Source: a bacterium
GTDB taxonomy: Bacteria; Sysuimicrobiota; Sysuimicrobiia; Sysuimicrobiales; Segetimicrobiaceae
Direction of reading: 5' to 3'
NCBI GenBank assembly: GCA_035307765.1
Contig: DATGHU010000005.1
Location: 1 to 64,000, forward strand
DNA: 64,000 bases
Notes under the pieces: generated by a model
What the model was told of the DNA's origin: nothing
Seen by the model: the letters and a program-made list of their open reading frames with translations, nothing else
Database searches by the model: none
Made by a program: the position numbers and the translations under genes
Shown here: piece by piece, positions 34,701 to 42,933 of the stretch
Position numbering within the stretch: position 1 is the stretch's first letter
How the letters are laid out: each line of letters starts with the position of its first letter

Positions 34701-35900
34701 ATGGCCATCCCAACCGGCCCGCTCACGGGCCTCACCGTCCTGGATCTCTCCACGATCGTCTCGGGGGGAACCGCCACCTCCATGCTTGCCGACTTGGGGG
34801 CGCAGGTCGTCAAGATCGAGCACCCCAAGGGAGGCGATCCCCTGCGGTCGTGGGGGCCGTTTCTCTCCGGTCAGTCCGTCTGGTGGAAGGTCGTCTCCAG
34901 GAACAAGAAGTCGATCACGCTGAACCTCGGCGAACCCCGCGGTCAGCAGGTGCTCGCCGATCTCGTGGCCCGCGCCGACGTGCTGGTTGAGAATTTCCGG
35001 CCGGGAACGCTGGAACGGTGGGGGCTGGCCCCGGACGTCCTCCTCGGACGGAATCCCCGGTTGGTGGTACTGCGCATCTCGGGGTTCGGGCAGACCGGGC
35101 CGTACCGGCACCGTCCCGGGTTCGGCACGGTCGCAGAGGCGATGAGCGGTCTGGTGGCCATCACCGGGTTTGCGGACTCTCCGCCGCTGGTGCCGGCGAT
35201 TCCCCTGGCCGACGAGGTCGCGGGCCTTACCGGAGCATTCGCGGTGGTGTCGGCGATCCACCACCGCGCCGAATCGGGCCGCGGACAAGTCATCGACGTC
35301 AGCCTCTACGAACCCCTCTTCCGGCTGCTCATCCCGCACGTCACCCAGTACGCGGGCCTGGGGGTTCTGGCGGGGCGGGTCGGGAACGAGTTCCCCGACG
35401 CCGCGCCGCGCAATCTCTACCGGGCCGGGGACGGAACCTGGATTGCCTTGTCCGCTACCAGCCAGCGAGTCTTCCAGCGGCTGGCAGCCGCGATCGGGCG
35501 CGCGGATTTGGTGGACGACCCCAAGTTCCGGGACAACGCGGCGAGGGTCGCACACCGCGTGGAGCTCGACACCATCATCGGCGCCTGGATGGCCGCCCGG
35601 ACCCAGGAGGCGATCCTCCAGCACCTCGAGGAGTGTGGGGCGGTCGCCGGTCCCGTCTACGACGTGCCGCGGATCCTCGAGGATCCCCACTACGCCGCGC
35701 GCGAAGACGTGATCAGGGTCAGCGACCCCGACCTCGGCGATCTGCAGATGGTGGGAATCGTTCCCAAGTTCTCCGAAACCCCCGGGGCGGTGACCCACCC
35801 CGGCCCGACGCTGGGGCAGCACAACCGGGAAATCTACGGCGGCTGGCTCGGGCTCGACGACGCCGCGCTTGCCCGCCTCTCCGAGGAAGGAGTGGTGTAG
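34701..35900 (+). CDS. CaiB/BaiF family (class III) CoA-transferase
   Basis: A 399-residue family III CoA-transferase that moves CoA between carboxylic acids through an aspartyl-CoA thioester. Characteristic blocks are LTVLDLSTIVSGG at the N terminus, ADLGAQVVKIEHPKGGDP near 30, the NFRPGTLERWGL signature near 97 and a GQVIDVSLYEP segment near 195. PAIPLADEVAGL near 172 contains the Asp expected for catalysis. It heads a four-gene operon with an MmgE/PrpD protein (one base apart) and a two-subunit fumarase-type hydratase. The partner acids are likely C4-C6 dicarboxylates such as succinate, mesaconate, citramalate or itaconate, which is inference. Confidence 0.88.
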   Translation: MAIPTGPLTGLTVLDLSTIVSGGTATSMLADLGAQVVKIEHPKGGDPLRSWGPFLSGQSVWWKVVSRNKKSITLNLGEPRGQQVLADLVARADVLVENFRPGTLERWGLAPDVLLGRNPRLVVLRISGFGQTGPYRHRPGFGTVAEAMSGLVAITGFADSPPLVPAIPLADEVAGLTGAFAVVSAIHHRAESGRGQVIDVSLYEPLFRLLIPHVTQYAGLGVLAGRVGNEFPDAAPRNLYRAGDGTWIALSATSQRVFQRLAAAIGRADLVDDPKFRDNAARVAHRVELDTIIGAWMAARTQEAILQHLEECGAVAGPVYDVPRILEDPHYAAREDVIRVSDPDLGDLQMVGIVPKFSETPGAVTHPGPTLGQHNREIYGGWLGLDDAALARLSEEGVV

Positions 35901-35901
35901 C

Positions 35902-37278
35902 ATGGCCTCCGTCCACGCACCGGCGTCGCACGCGACCAGGGCGCTCGCGGAGTGGGTGGCATCGCCCCACTCGCTCCCCGAACTCACGACAACGATGGCC
36001 AAGCGATGCGTCCTCGACTGGCTGGGGGCGGGCTACGCCGGATGCGACACCCCGGCGGGAAGGATCGCCACCCGGCTCGCCGCCGCCCTCGGTGGGCCGG
36101 AAGAATCCACGTTGCTCGGCGGTCGCCGCGCGGGCTGCACCGCCGCGGCGATGGCCAACGGCATCACCTCCCACGCCGTCGAGATGGACGACCTGCACCG
36201 GCCGTCGGTGATGCACCTCGGCACCGTCACGATCCCGGCGGCGCTCGCGCTGGGGGAGCGCGAACACTGCACCGGCCGGCGGCTCCTCGAGGCGATCGCG
36301 TGCGGGTACGAAGTAGGGGCTCGGGTCGCCGAGGCCTGCGGGGTTGCCCACTACCGATTCTGGCACGTCACCGGCACCGCGGGCACCTTTGCCGCCGCCG
36401 GTGCGGGGGCGGTCATCCTGGGCCTCTCCCCGCAGCAAACCCGCGATGCCCTGGGGAGCGCCGGGACGATGGCGGCGGGATTGTGGGAGTTTCTTGCGGA
36501 CGGCACGATGAGCAAGACGCTGCACGCGGGCCGGGCGGCCGAGACCGGAGTCCTCTCCGCGCTGCTCGCGCGCGACGGGTTCACCGGCTCCGGTACCATC
36601 CTCGAGGGGGAAAAGGGCATCCTCCGCGCGATGGCCGGGGGCGGGACACCGGCCCGGCTCACGGACGGTCTCGGCGAGGGGTACCGCATCGACGAGAACT
36701 CGTTTAAGCTCCACGCGGCCTGCGGGCACATCCACCCGGCGATCGACGCCGCGCTGGAGTTGCGGCGGCGGGGCCTGCGGACGGACGAGATCGCCCGCGT
36801 CCACGTCCGGACCTTCCGCGTGGCGATCGAGGTGACGGGCATCCCGAATCCCCAAAACCCCTACCAGGCGAAGTTCAGCCTCCCCTTCTGCGTGGCGCTC
36901 GCGTTGGCGCGGGGACGTGTCGGGCTCGGAGAGTTTACGACCGACACCCTCGCCGATCCGGCGCTGCGGGCGCTGGCCGACCGCGTGACGTACGCCGAGG
37001 ACGGGGGGCGTACGGCCGCGTATCCCGACCGATGGGGGGCGATCGTGGAAGTCCAGGGTAAGCGCGGGGACCGGCACGAGGTGCGGGTCGACACACCGAG
37101 GGGAAGCCCGGACAATCCCGCGACCGACGAAGAGTTGCTGGACAAATTCACCGCCCTCTCCGCGTCGAGACTGTCCGCGGAGCGGCGCGCCCGGGTGGCC
37201 GAAGCCATCGGCGCCATTGATCAAGCCTCGGACGTCACCGCGATCTCGTGGGGGAGCGATGCGGACGATCGACGCTGA
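35902..37278 (+). CDS. MmgE/PrpD family protein
   Basis: A 458-residue all-helical/alpha-beta enzyme of the family containing 2-methylcitrate dehydratase (PrpD), immune-responsive-gene-1/cis-aconitate decarboxylase and iminodisuccinate epimerase. Family blocks are CVLDWLGAGYAG near 34, MANGITSHAVEMDD near 84 and HVTGTAGTFAAA near 156. LHAACGHIHPAID near 270 includes the active-site His/Cys. The exact reaction cannot be inferred from sequence. It begins one base after the CoA-transferase stop, and its 3' end overlaps the next gene by 20 bases. Context suggests a dehydration or decarboxylation of a tricarboxylic or branched dicarboxylic acid. Confidence 0.88.
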   Translation: MASVHAPASHATRALAEWVASPHSLPELTTTMAKRCVLDWLGAGYAGCDTPAGRIATRLAAALGGPEESTLLGGRRAGCTAAAMANGITSHAVEMDDLHRPSVMHLGTVTIPAALALGEREHCTGRRLLEAIACGYEVGARVAEACGVAHYRFWHVTGTAGTFAAAGAGAVILGLSPQQTRDALGSAGTMAAGLWEFLADGTMSKTLHAGRAAETGVLSALLARDGFTGSGTILEGEKGILRAMAGGGTPARLTDGLGEGYRIDENSFKLHAACGHIHPAIDAALELRRRGLRTDEIARVHVRTFRVAIEVTGIPNPQNPYQAKFSLPFCVALALARGRVGLGEFTTDTLADPALRALADRVTYAEDGGRTAAYPDRWGAIVEVQGKRGDRHEVRVDTPRGSPDNPATDEELLDKFTALSASRLSAERRARVAEAIGAIDQASDVTAISWGSDADDRR

Positions 37279-38101
37279 GGCGATCACCCAGTCGGTCCGG
37301 AACCTCTGCATCACGGTCAACCACCAGATGGGGGCGGACATGCTGGCCGCCTTGGAGCGCGCGCGGGCGATCGAGGAATCGGAGATCGGCCGTTCGGTTC
37401 TCGATCGTCTGCTCGAAAACGCCCGTGTCGCCCGGGAGCAGTGGTTCCCGATCTGTCAGGACACCGGAACCGCCGTGGTGTTCGCCGACGTCGGCCAGGA
37501 CCTCCACATCACCGGCGGGCCGGTGGAAGAAGCGATCAACGAAGGCGTGCGTCGGGGGTATCGGGACGGGTACCTGCGTGCGTCGATCGTGCGCGGACCC
37601 CTCGATCGCGTCAACACCCAAGACAACACGCCGGCGATCGTCTACTACCGGGTCGTCGGGGGAGACCGGCTGACCCTGTCGATGCTCGCGAAGGGCGCCG
37701 GGTGCGACAACATGAGCCGGCTGGCGATGCTGACCCCTTCGGAGGGTTACGAGGGCGCGGCTGAGTTCGTCACCCGCTGCGTCTCCGAGGCCGGCCCGAA
37801 CCCCAGCCCGCCGCTCATCGTTGGGGTGGGGATGGGCGGGACGTTCGAGCGAGCGGCGCTCCTGAGCAAGCGCGCGCTCCTCCGGCCGGTGGGCGACCCC
37901 AACCCCGATCGGCGCCTGGCGGAACTGGAAGCGGATCTCCTGCGCCGCATCAACGATCTCGGCATCGGCCCGGCCGGGTTCGGGGGGCGTATCACCGCCC
38001 TCGCCGTTCACGTCGACAGCCACCCCACTCACATCGCCAGCCTGCCCGTCGCGGTCAACCTCGACTGCCACTCCCACCGGGCGGGGCACGTCGTCCTATG
38101 A
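37259..38101 (+). CDS. Class I fumarase/tartrate dehydratase-type hydratase, alpha subunit
   Basis: A 280-residue alpha subunit of a two-subunit, oxygen-sensitive iron-sulfur hydro-lyase (FumA N-terminal/TtdA-like). Expected [4Fe-4S] ligands are C66 in ICQDTGTA and C270 in VNLDCHSHR. The middle ligand, normally Cys in a CPP motif before IVGVGxGG, is Ser183 here (NPSPPLIVGVG), although a cysteine lies a few residues upstream (TRCVSEAG). Either the cluster site is altered or the nearby Cys substitutes. Family members hydrate fumarate, mesaconate or tartrate. The ATG at 37259 overlaps the MmgE/PrpD gene, and the stop overlaps the beta subunit as ATGA. Confidence 0.87.
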   Translation: MRTIDAEAITQSVRNLCITVNHQMGADMLAALERARAIEESEIGRSVLDRLLENARVAREQWFPICQDTGTAVVFADVGQDLHITGGPVEEAINEGVRRGYRDGYLRASIVRGPLDRVNTQDNTPAIVYYRVVGGDRLTLSMLAKGAGCDNMSRLAMLTPSEGYEGAAEFVTRCVSEAGPNPSPPLIVGVGMGGTFERAALLSKRALLRPVGDPNPDRRLAELEADLLRRINDLGIGPAGFGGRITALAVHVDSHPTHIASLPVAVNLDCHSHRAGHVVL

Positions 38102-38670
38102 CGCGGGCGCGCATCCCCCTCCGCGCGCCGTTCGCCCCGGATGAGGGGGAGCGTCTCCGCGCCGGCGATCAGGTGCTGATCTCCGGGGTCATCTACACCG
38201 CTCGGGATGCCGCCCACGAGCGTTTGATCCGCCTGCTCGGGGCCGGGGAGCCGCTGCCGGTCGACCTCCGAGGACAGGTGATCTATTACTGCGGCCCGAC
38301 CCCGGCCCGCCCGGGTCGGCCGATCGGGGCCGCCGGTCCCACCACCGCATCGCGGATGGATAGCTACACCCCCGCCCTGCTCGCCTACGGAATCCGTGGA
38401 ATGATCGGTAAGGGACGCCGATCCCCGGAGGTACGGGCGGCGATCCGACGATGTCGGGCCGTCTACTTTGGGGCCGTGGAGGGGACGGCGGCGCTCTTGG
38501 GAGAACGGATCCGCACCGCCGAGGTGATCGCGTTTCCCGACCTGGGGGCGGAGGCGATCTTCCGGCTCCAGGTCGATGACTTCCCCGTGGTCGTCGTCAA
38601 TGACGTCGCCGGGGGTGACCTCTACGAAGAGGGACGGGCGACGTACCAGAAGGGCGGGGGCGATCACTAG
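38098..38670 (+). CDS. Class I fumarase/tartrate dehydratase-type hydratase, beta subunit
   Basis: A 190-residue beta subunit (FumA C-terminal/TtdB-like) completing the hydratase. It has GDQVLISGVIYTARDAAHER near 23-42, where the Thr/Ala/Arg/Asp block binds substrate. IYYCGPTPARPGRPIGAAGP near 61 and TTASRMDSY near 81 contain the conserved TSxRMD-like loop. GKGRRS near 103 holds the catalytic lysine region. The start overlaps the alpha subunit by four bases, ensuring equal synthesis. It ends the operon; a 446-base non-coding stretch follows. Confidence 0.88.
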   Translation: MTRARIPLRAPFAPDEGERLRAGDQVLISGVIYTARDAAHERLIRLLGAGEPLPVDLRGQVIYYCGPTPARPGRPIGAAGPTTASRMDSYTPALLAYGIRGMIGKGRRSPEVRAAIRRCRAVYFGAVEGTAALLGERIRTAEVIAFPDLGAEAIFRLQVDDFPVVVVNDVAGGDLYEEGRATYQKGGGDH

Positions 38671-39116
38671 TTCGATATCCATCGGGCGGAGCAGGGAATC
38701 TACGTTCGCATGGGAATAGTCCTGATAAGCTGGCGCCGCGAAGCGACGAAGCGGGCCTCAACGGGAAGCATCCCAGCGCAGCGATATGGGTCGGATACAC
38801 GGTCGTGGGATGCTCGAGTCCACATAAGGAGGCACCACTCTAACCAGTTACATGAGTGCCGGATTCCGGGCGATCAAGAGTCGCTGCGGCATCTCACGCC
38901 GCAAAATCCTCCCAAAAATATCGGCGATGCGCCGATCGAGGAGGATAGTGTCTCTGGCACCCGGCAGCTTGCAGTGAATATCCGGGGCAGCACATCGGGG
39001 CAGGGTGCGGCCAATGGCAACCCGGTTGGCGTTACCCGCATTTGGTATGGCAGGCGACAACGGCGGATAGGCCCGAACAACCCCAGCCCGGAATCCGGCT
39101 AAGCTCTTCGGCGTGC
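38671..39116. other. 446-base structured intergenic region
   Basis: No credible gene was found here. It contains a hairpin with arms AGCATCCCA (38767-38775) and TGGGATGCT (38806-38814), an AAGGAGG at 38827-38833 not followed by a start at normal spacing, and an inverted-repeat-bounded segment (38858-39099). It also holds two small hairpins: TGCGGC/GCCGCA around 38885-38903 and ATCGGCG/CGCCGAT around 38920-38940. The local sequence is less GC-biased than neighbouring genes. It could be a MITE-like element, a structured leader for the HD-GYP genes or a small RNA. I did not match it to a known riboswitch. Confidence 0.6.
38858..39099. repeat. 242-bp segment bounded by 14-bp perfect inverted repeats
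   Basis: GCCGGATTCCGGGC (38858-38871) is the exact reverse complement of GCCCGGAATCCGGC (39086-39099). The interior has no gene but several short stems. No clear target-site duplication was seen next to the repeats. Size, terminal repeats and lack of coding capacity resemble a miniature inverted-repeat element, but a second copy would be needed to prove this. Confidence 0.45.
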
Positions 39117-40352
39117 ATGCGTATCCGCCTCAGTGATATCCCGACCACAGTACGAGGCCATGTCTTCGGACTGATTCTGGTTTACGTCCCCCTCGCGGTC
39201 TGGGCGTTCCCGCAGAGCCGCCCGGTCGTGGTGACCGGAATCGCCACGATTTTTGCGCTGACGTACCTCGTCAAGCCGATCCCGAACCCCTCGGGCGGGA
39301 GCACCTTTCCAAACAACAGCGTCAAGATCGTCGCCGCCCTGGTCTGGATGCCGCAAGAGGTCCTGATCGGAGTAGCCTTAGGCTCCTGTCTCGGCCTCCT
39401 CCTGTTTCGCAAGTACACCTGGTGGCTCGCCGTCATGAACGGCGCAACGTGGGGGCTGGCCGCCGGAGCCGCGACCCTGGCGGCCCACCTGGTGATCCCA
39501 ACTGCACCCACCATTGCCGACCTGGCCGTCGCCGCCCTCATTGCGGTCGTCACGAACCGCGTCGTGAACGAAAGCACGTTCTCGGTCTACCAGTCCCGAC
39601 GGTTCGGCCATCCGTATCTTCCCACTTGGCTCCACAATATCTTCGATCAATGGCCCAGCCAGATCTTCGCCGCCCCCATGGGGATCGTCCTGGCGACCCT
39701 GGCCGTGCGCACGGGGTCGCCTTTGTGGGCGCTCGCCCTGACCGGGGTGTCGGCGATCGCGCTCCCGATCCCACGCCAAGAGCTCGCCTACTACCACAGG
39801 GCCCGAGAAATGCTGGGCGAAATCGTGGAGGCCGTGGTGCGGGCCATGGAAGGCATCGATCCGCGCACGCGCGCCCACGGAGACCGCGTCGGCACCTTGG
39901 CCGCGGATGTCGGACGGCGGTTGGGGATGCCGGAAGAGTTTCTTCGAGCCGTCCAACTCGCGGCGCGGCTGCACGATGTCGGCATCCTGGCCGGCCCCGC
40001 GGGGTCGCCGACACCCGAAGACCGGGCGCCGATCGGCGGTCGGATTCTCGCACGGTTCCCGGATCCGATGGTCGCTCAAATCGTCCGCGGCCACCACGAA
40101 CGGTGGGACGGCCAGGGGGTGCCCGACCACACACGCGGGAATGCGATCCCTTTGGGCGCCCGCATCGTCGCGGCGGCGGAGATCTACGACTGCGCCGTGG
40201 AGGGGCTTCCCCCTTACGAGAACCCGCTGTCGCCGCAGGAGGCGGCGAGCCATCTGCTGTCATTGGCGGGCACGGTCCTCGACCCAAAGATCGTCATCAC
40301 CCTGCTCCGCGCCGCGGCGGAGCAGAGAACAGAACTCGATGCGGCCGGATGA
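39117..40352 (+). CDS. Membrane protein with degenerate HD-GYP domain
   Basis: A 411-residue protein with an N-terminal block of about six hydrophobic helices (residues 12-215) and a C-terminal HD domain (about 225-400). Conserved HD residues include H254 (RAHGDRV), H286-D287 and the HHERWDG block. However, the HDxGK lysine is isoleucine (HDVGI) and the GYP signature is GVP (DGQGVPD). Catalysis of c-di-GMP is therefore uncertain, and it may be a regulatory partner. The next gene overlaps it by four bases (ATGA) and has a related layout with intact motifs, so the pair looks like a duplication that diverged. Confidence 0.78.
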   Translation: MRIRLSDIPTTVRGHVFGLILVYVPLAVWAFPQSRPVVVTGIATIFALTYLVKPIPNPSGGSTFPNNSVKIVAALVWMPQEVLIGVALGSCLGLLLFRKYTWWLAVMNGATWGLAAGAATLAAHLVIPTAPTIADLAVAALIAVVTNRVVNESTFSVYQSRRFGHPYLPTWLHNIFDQWPSQIFAAPMGIVLATLAVRTGSPLWALALTGVSAIALPIPRQELAYYHRAREMLGEIVEAVVRAMEGIDPRTRAHGDRVGTLAADVGRRLGMPEEFLRAVQLAARLHDVGILAGPAGSPTPEDRAPIGGRILARFPDPMVAQIVRGHHERWDGQGVPDHTRGNAIPLGARIVAAAEIYDCAVEGLPPYENPLSPQEAASHLLSLAGTVLDPKIVITLLRAAAEQRTELDAAG

Positions 40353-42874
40353 CATCCCCTCCCCCGCACGGAAGGCCGTCGCTGCGGATCGTGTTCGTCA
40401 CGATCCTCCTCGCCGTAGAGGTTCTCGCAGCCCTCCTCATCGCGATCAAGAACTGGACGAGCGCAGGCGGCACGGCCGTCCTCATCACGGCGCTCACCAT
40501 TATCGTGCTCGACTTCTTTCCCATCCACCTGGATCCCGCCGGCGAGCTCCGGCTGACAAGCGTCATCACCATCCCCACACTGGTGCTGTTCGGTTGGCCG
40601 ACGGCCCTGCTCGGAGCGGCGATCGGCTCGATCGCCAGTATCTTCCACCAACCGCGGGGAGACACGCTAATCCGGTGCACCGAGCGGCTGGCGTGCCTCG
40701 TCGCCGCTGCGGCCGTCGTCGCGGCGTTTGGGATATCACGGCCGGGCGACGACGTCGGTGCGGTGGTCTACGCCGCCTTGGGGTACACGTTGATCCGCAC
40801 CCTCGTCATTTCCACGCGCATGCACACGCAGGAGGCGATCGCCTGGTCGAGGGCGTTCCGGTTCCTGATGAACGCGACCTTCTTTCATTTGGGGGTGTTC
40901 ACCGCCGTCGCGGTCATCACGGTGTGGCTCGTCAACAGCGACCCGTCGGCGGCCAGCCGCCTGCTCGGCCCGATGCTCGCCGCGGGTGTGACGCTGCAAC
41001 TCTACCTCCCGCGCATCCTCCGCGGCCAGGAGCAGCGCCGGGTGCTCGCCGCCGTCTCGGTCCTGGCCGCCGCCGTCGACGCGAAAGATCCCTACACCGC
41101 CGGCCACTCGGCGGACGTCGCCGAGTTGAGCCGCCGCGTCGCCCGCATCTTGAATCTCGACGAACCGGAAGTCCATCGCGCGTACCTCGCCGGACTGCTG
41201 CACGACGTCGGCAAGATGGTCGTCCCCTCCGGCGTCTTGCTGAAACCGGGCAAGCTCACCCCTGAGGAATGGGAAGTCATGCGCTCGCACGTCGAGGCCG
41301 GTGTGCACATCGTCGAAACGATCGGAGGGCTGGCGGGGGTCGCCCCTATCGTGGCGGCCAGCCACGAGCAGCTTGACGGTCGCGGGTATCCCGCGGGGCT
41401 GCAGGGCGACGCGGTCCCTCTCGGCTCACGCATCAACCTGGTGGTCGACGCCTATAACGCGCTGACCACAAATCGACCCTATCGAGCCGCCCGCTCTCCG
41501 GAAGCGGCGATTCAGGAACTCCAGAAGCACGCCGGGACGCAGTTCGATCCTCGGGTGATCGCCGCCCTCTGCACCGCCCTGGGGTCCCCGCAGCCCACGG
41601 GAGCACCCGGCCCGACAACAAGTCGCGGCACGGGCTGGCTCCGGCCCCTGACGCTCCTCCGCCGTCCCGCCTACGGCCTGCTCTGGGTCGGGCAGTTGGT
41701 GAGTTTTCTCGGAGATGAGATCTTCACCATTGCGCTCACGGCCTGGGTGCTGGCGCTGACCCACTCTGCGACCCTCGTGGCGCTGACGTTCATCATGGCC
41801 ACGATCGGCCAGGGGCTGCTCGGATTCTTCGCCGGGGCGCTGGCGGACCGGATGGACCGCCGCGGGTTGATGATCGTCGCGGACCTGTCCCGGGCCGCGT
41901 TCGTCGCGGTCCTCCCCCTGATCATCCTCCACTCGCTTCCCGCCGGATTCGGCCTCCTGATCCTGATCAACGTCGGGACGGTGTTCTTCAGGGCGGCGGT
42001 CTACGCGCTGATGCCGTCGGTCGTGCCCACCGACGACCTGCCGACGGGGAACGCGTTGTTCGTCTCGACCGAACGGATCGCGGAGATCGTCGGCGGGCCG
42101 TTGGGGGGGGTCCTCGTTGTCGCCCTGGGCTACCAAACGGCGTTCTATATCGACGCCGGGACGTTTCTGTTCAGCGGAGTGTGCGTGGGCCTGATGCCGG
42201 TCGCGTGGCGCATCGGGCTGGGCGGCGGGCAGCCAAAGAGGATCTTCACCGAGATCGGCGACGGCCTCCGCTACATCTGGCAGACCCCGCTGCACCGCCT
42301 CTTGGCGTTGCTGATCTTCCCCGGGTACCTGACCCTGGCCTTCGCGGCGCTCCGCGCGCCGATGATCATCCAAACGGCGGGGCTGCCGGTCCTCGCCTAC
42401 GGCATCATCACCGGCGCGGTCGGCGTGGGGAAACTCGTCACCGTCATCGCCCTCACCTTCTCGGGAAAACGGTGGGCCAACGTGCCGTTCACCGTCATCA
42501 TGTTCTTGCTCACGTCACTGGCGATCGCCTGGTTCGGCTCGGGCTTGGGGTACGAGACCCTGCTTGCGGCGGCGTTCCTGTTCGGCGTCGGCAACATCGC
42601 GACCAAGATCGCCAACGAGACGATCTCGATGGGCAATACGCCCTCCGCCATCCTCGGGCGGTTGATGGCCAGCCGCCAGGTCTTCATTGCCGCGACGACG
42701 CTGGTCGGGACGTTGGCCTTCGGCCGGCTGGCCGATCTCGCCGGCCCGCCGGACGCCATCGTCCTGCTGGGGGCCGTCTCAGGGGTCGGGACCTTCGCGG
42801 TATGGATCCTGGGGGGCCAGCGGGCGGCCCACGACCGTCCGGAGCGGCACGTTCCCGATAGCGCGGCCGAATAG
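40349..42874 (+). CDS. Membrane HD-GYP phosphodiesterase fused to an MFS transporter
   Basis: One 841-residue reading frame with three parts. Residues 1-235 are an N-terminal membrane region similar in layout to the upstream gene. Residues about 240-420 are an HD-GYP domain with a full motif set: H253, H285-D286 with K289 (HDVGK), SHEQLDGRGYP with GYP at 346-348, and DAYNALTTNRPYR. Residues about 435-825 form a complete major-facilitator transporter with about 12 helices and the loop ADRMDRRG, like the EntS/MFS_3 exporters. HD-GYP proteins hydrolyse c-di-GMP or cyclic GMP-AMP. The fusion suggests that second-messenger turnover and export are physically linked. No stop, frameshift or ribosome site separates the parts. 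Confidence 0.82.
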   Translation: MTSPPPHGRPSLRIVFVTILLAVEVLAALLIAIKNWTSAGGTAVLITALTIIVLDFFPIHLDPAGELRLTSVITIPTLVLFGWPTALLGAAIGSIASIFHQPRGDTLIRCTERLACLVAAAAVVAAFGISRPGDDVGAVVYAALGYTLIRTLVISTRMHTQEAIAWSRAFRFLMNATFFHLGVFTAVAVITVWLVNSDPSAASRLLGPMLAAGVTLQLYLPRILRGQEQRRVLAAVSVLAAAVDAKDPYTAGHSADVAELSRRVARILNLDEPEVHRAYLAGLLHDVGKMVVPSGVLLKPGKLTPEEWEVMRSHVEAGVHIVETIGGLAGVAPIVAASHEQLDGRGYPAGLQGDAVPLGSRINLVVDAYNALTTNRPYRAARSPEAAIQELQKHAGTQFDPRVIAALCTALGSPQPTGAPGPTTSRGTGWLRPLTLLRRPAYGLLWVGQLVSFLGDEIFTIALTAWVLALTHSATLVALTFIMATIGQGLLGFFAGALADRMDRRGLMIVADLSRAAFVAVLPLIILHSLPAGFGLLILINVGTVFFRAAVYALMPSVVPTDDLPTGNALFVSTERIAEIVGGPLGGVLVVALGYQTAFYIDAGTFLFSGVCVGLMPVAWRIGLGGGQPKRIFTEIGDGLRYIWQTPLHRLLALLIFPGYLTLAFAALRAPMIIQTAGLPVLAYGIITGAVGVGKLVTVIALTFSGKRWANVPFTVIMFLLTSLAIAWFGSGLGYETLLAAAFLFGVGNIATKIANETISMGNTPSAILGRLMASRQVFIAATTLVGTLAFGRLADLAGPPDAIVLLGAVSGVGTFAVWILGGQRAAHDRPERHVPDSAAE

Positions 42875-42933
42875 CGGCGGACCTGGACGGGCGATCCCGC
42901 GCCGGTTCGGCCCCCACCTACCGGGGGCTCCAG

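Noticed and set aside
32191-34713. 840-codon minus-strand open frame opposite the helicase
   Set aside because: Shadow frame of the Ski2-like helicase, which has all expected motifs on the plus strand.
38852-38977. 41-codon open frame starting at ATG 38852 after an AAGGAGG
   Set aside because: The ribosome-site spacing is about 19 bases, too long. The peptide is highly basic without family resemblance, and the frame crosses the inverted-repeat element.
38671-39116. Possible c-di-GMP (GEMM) riboswitch before the HD-GYP genes
   Set aside because: The expected conserved GEMM core sequences and tetraloop-receptor pattern were not found. The structure present is different.
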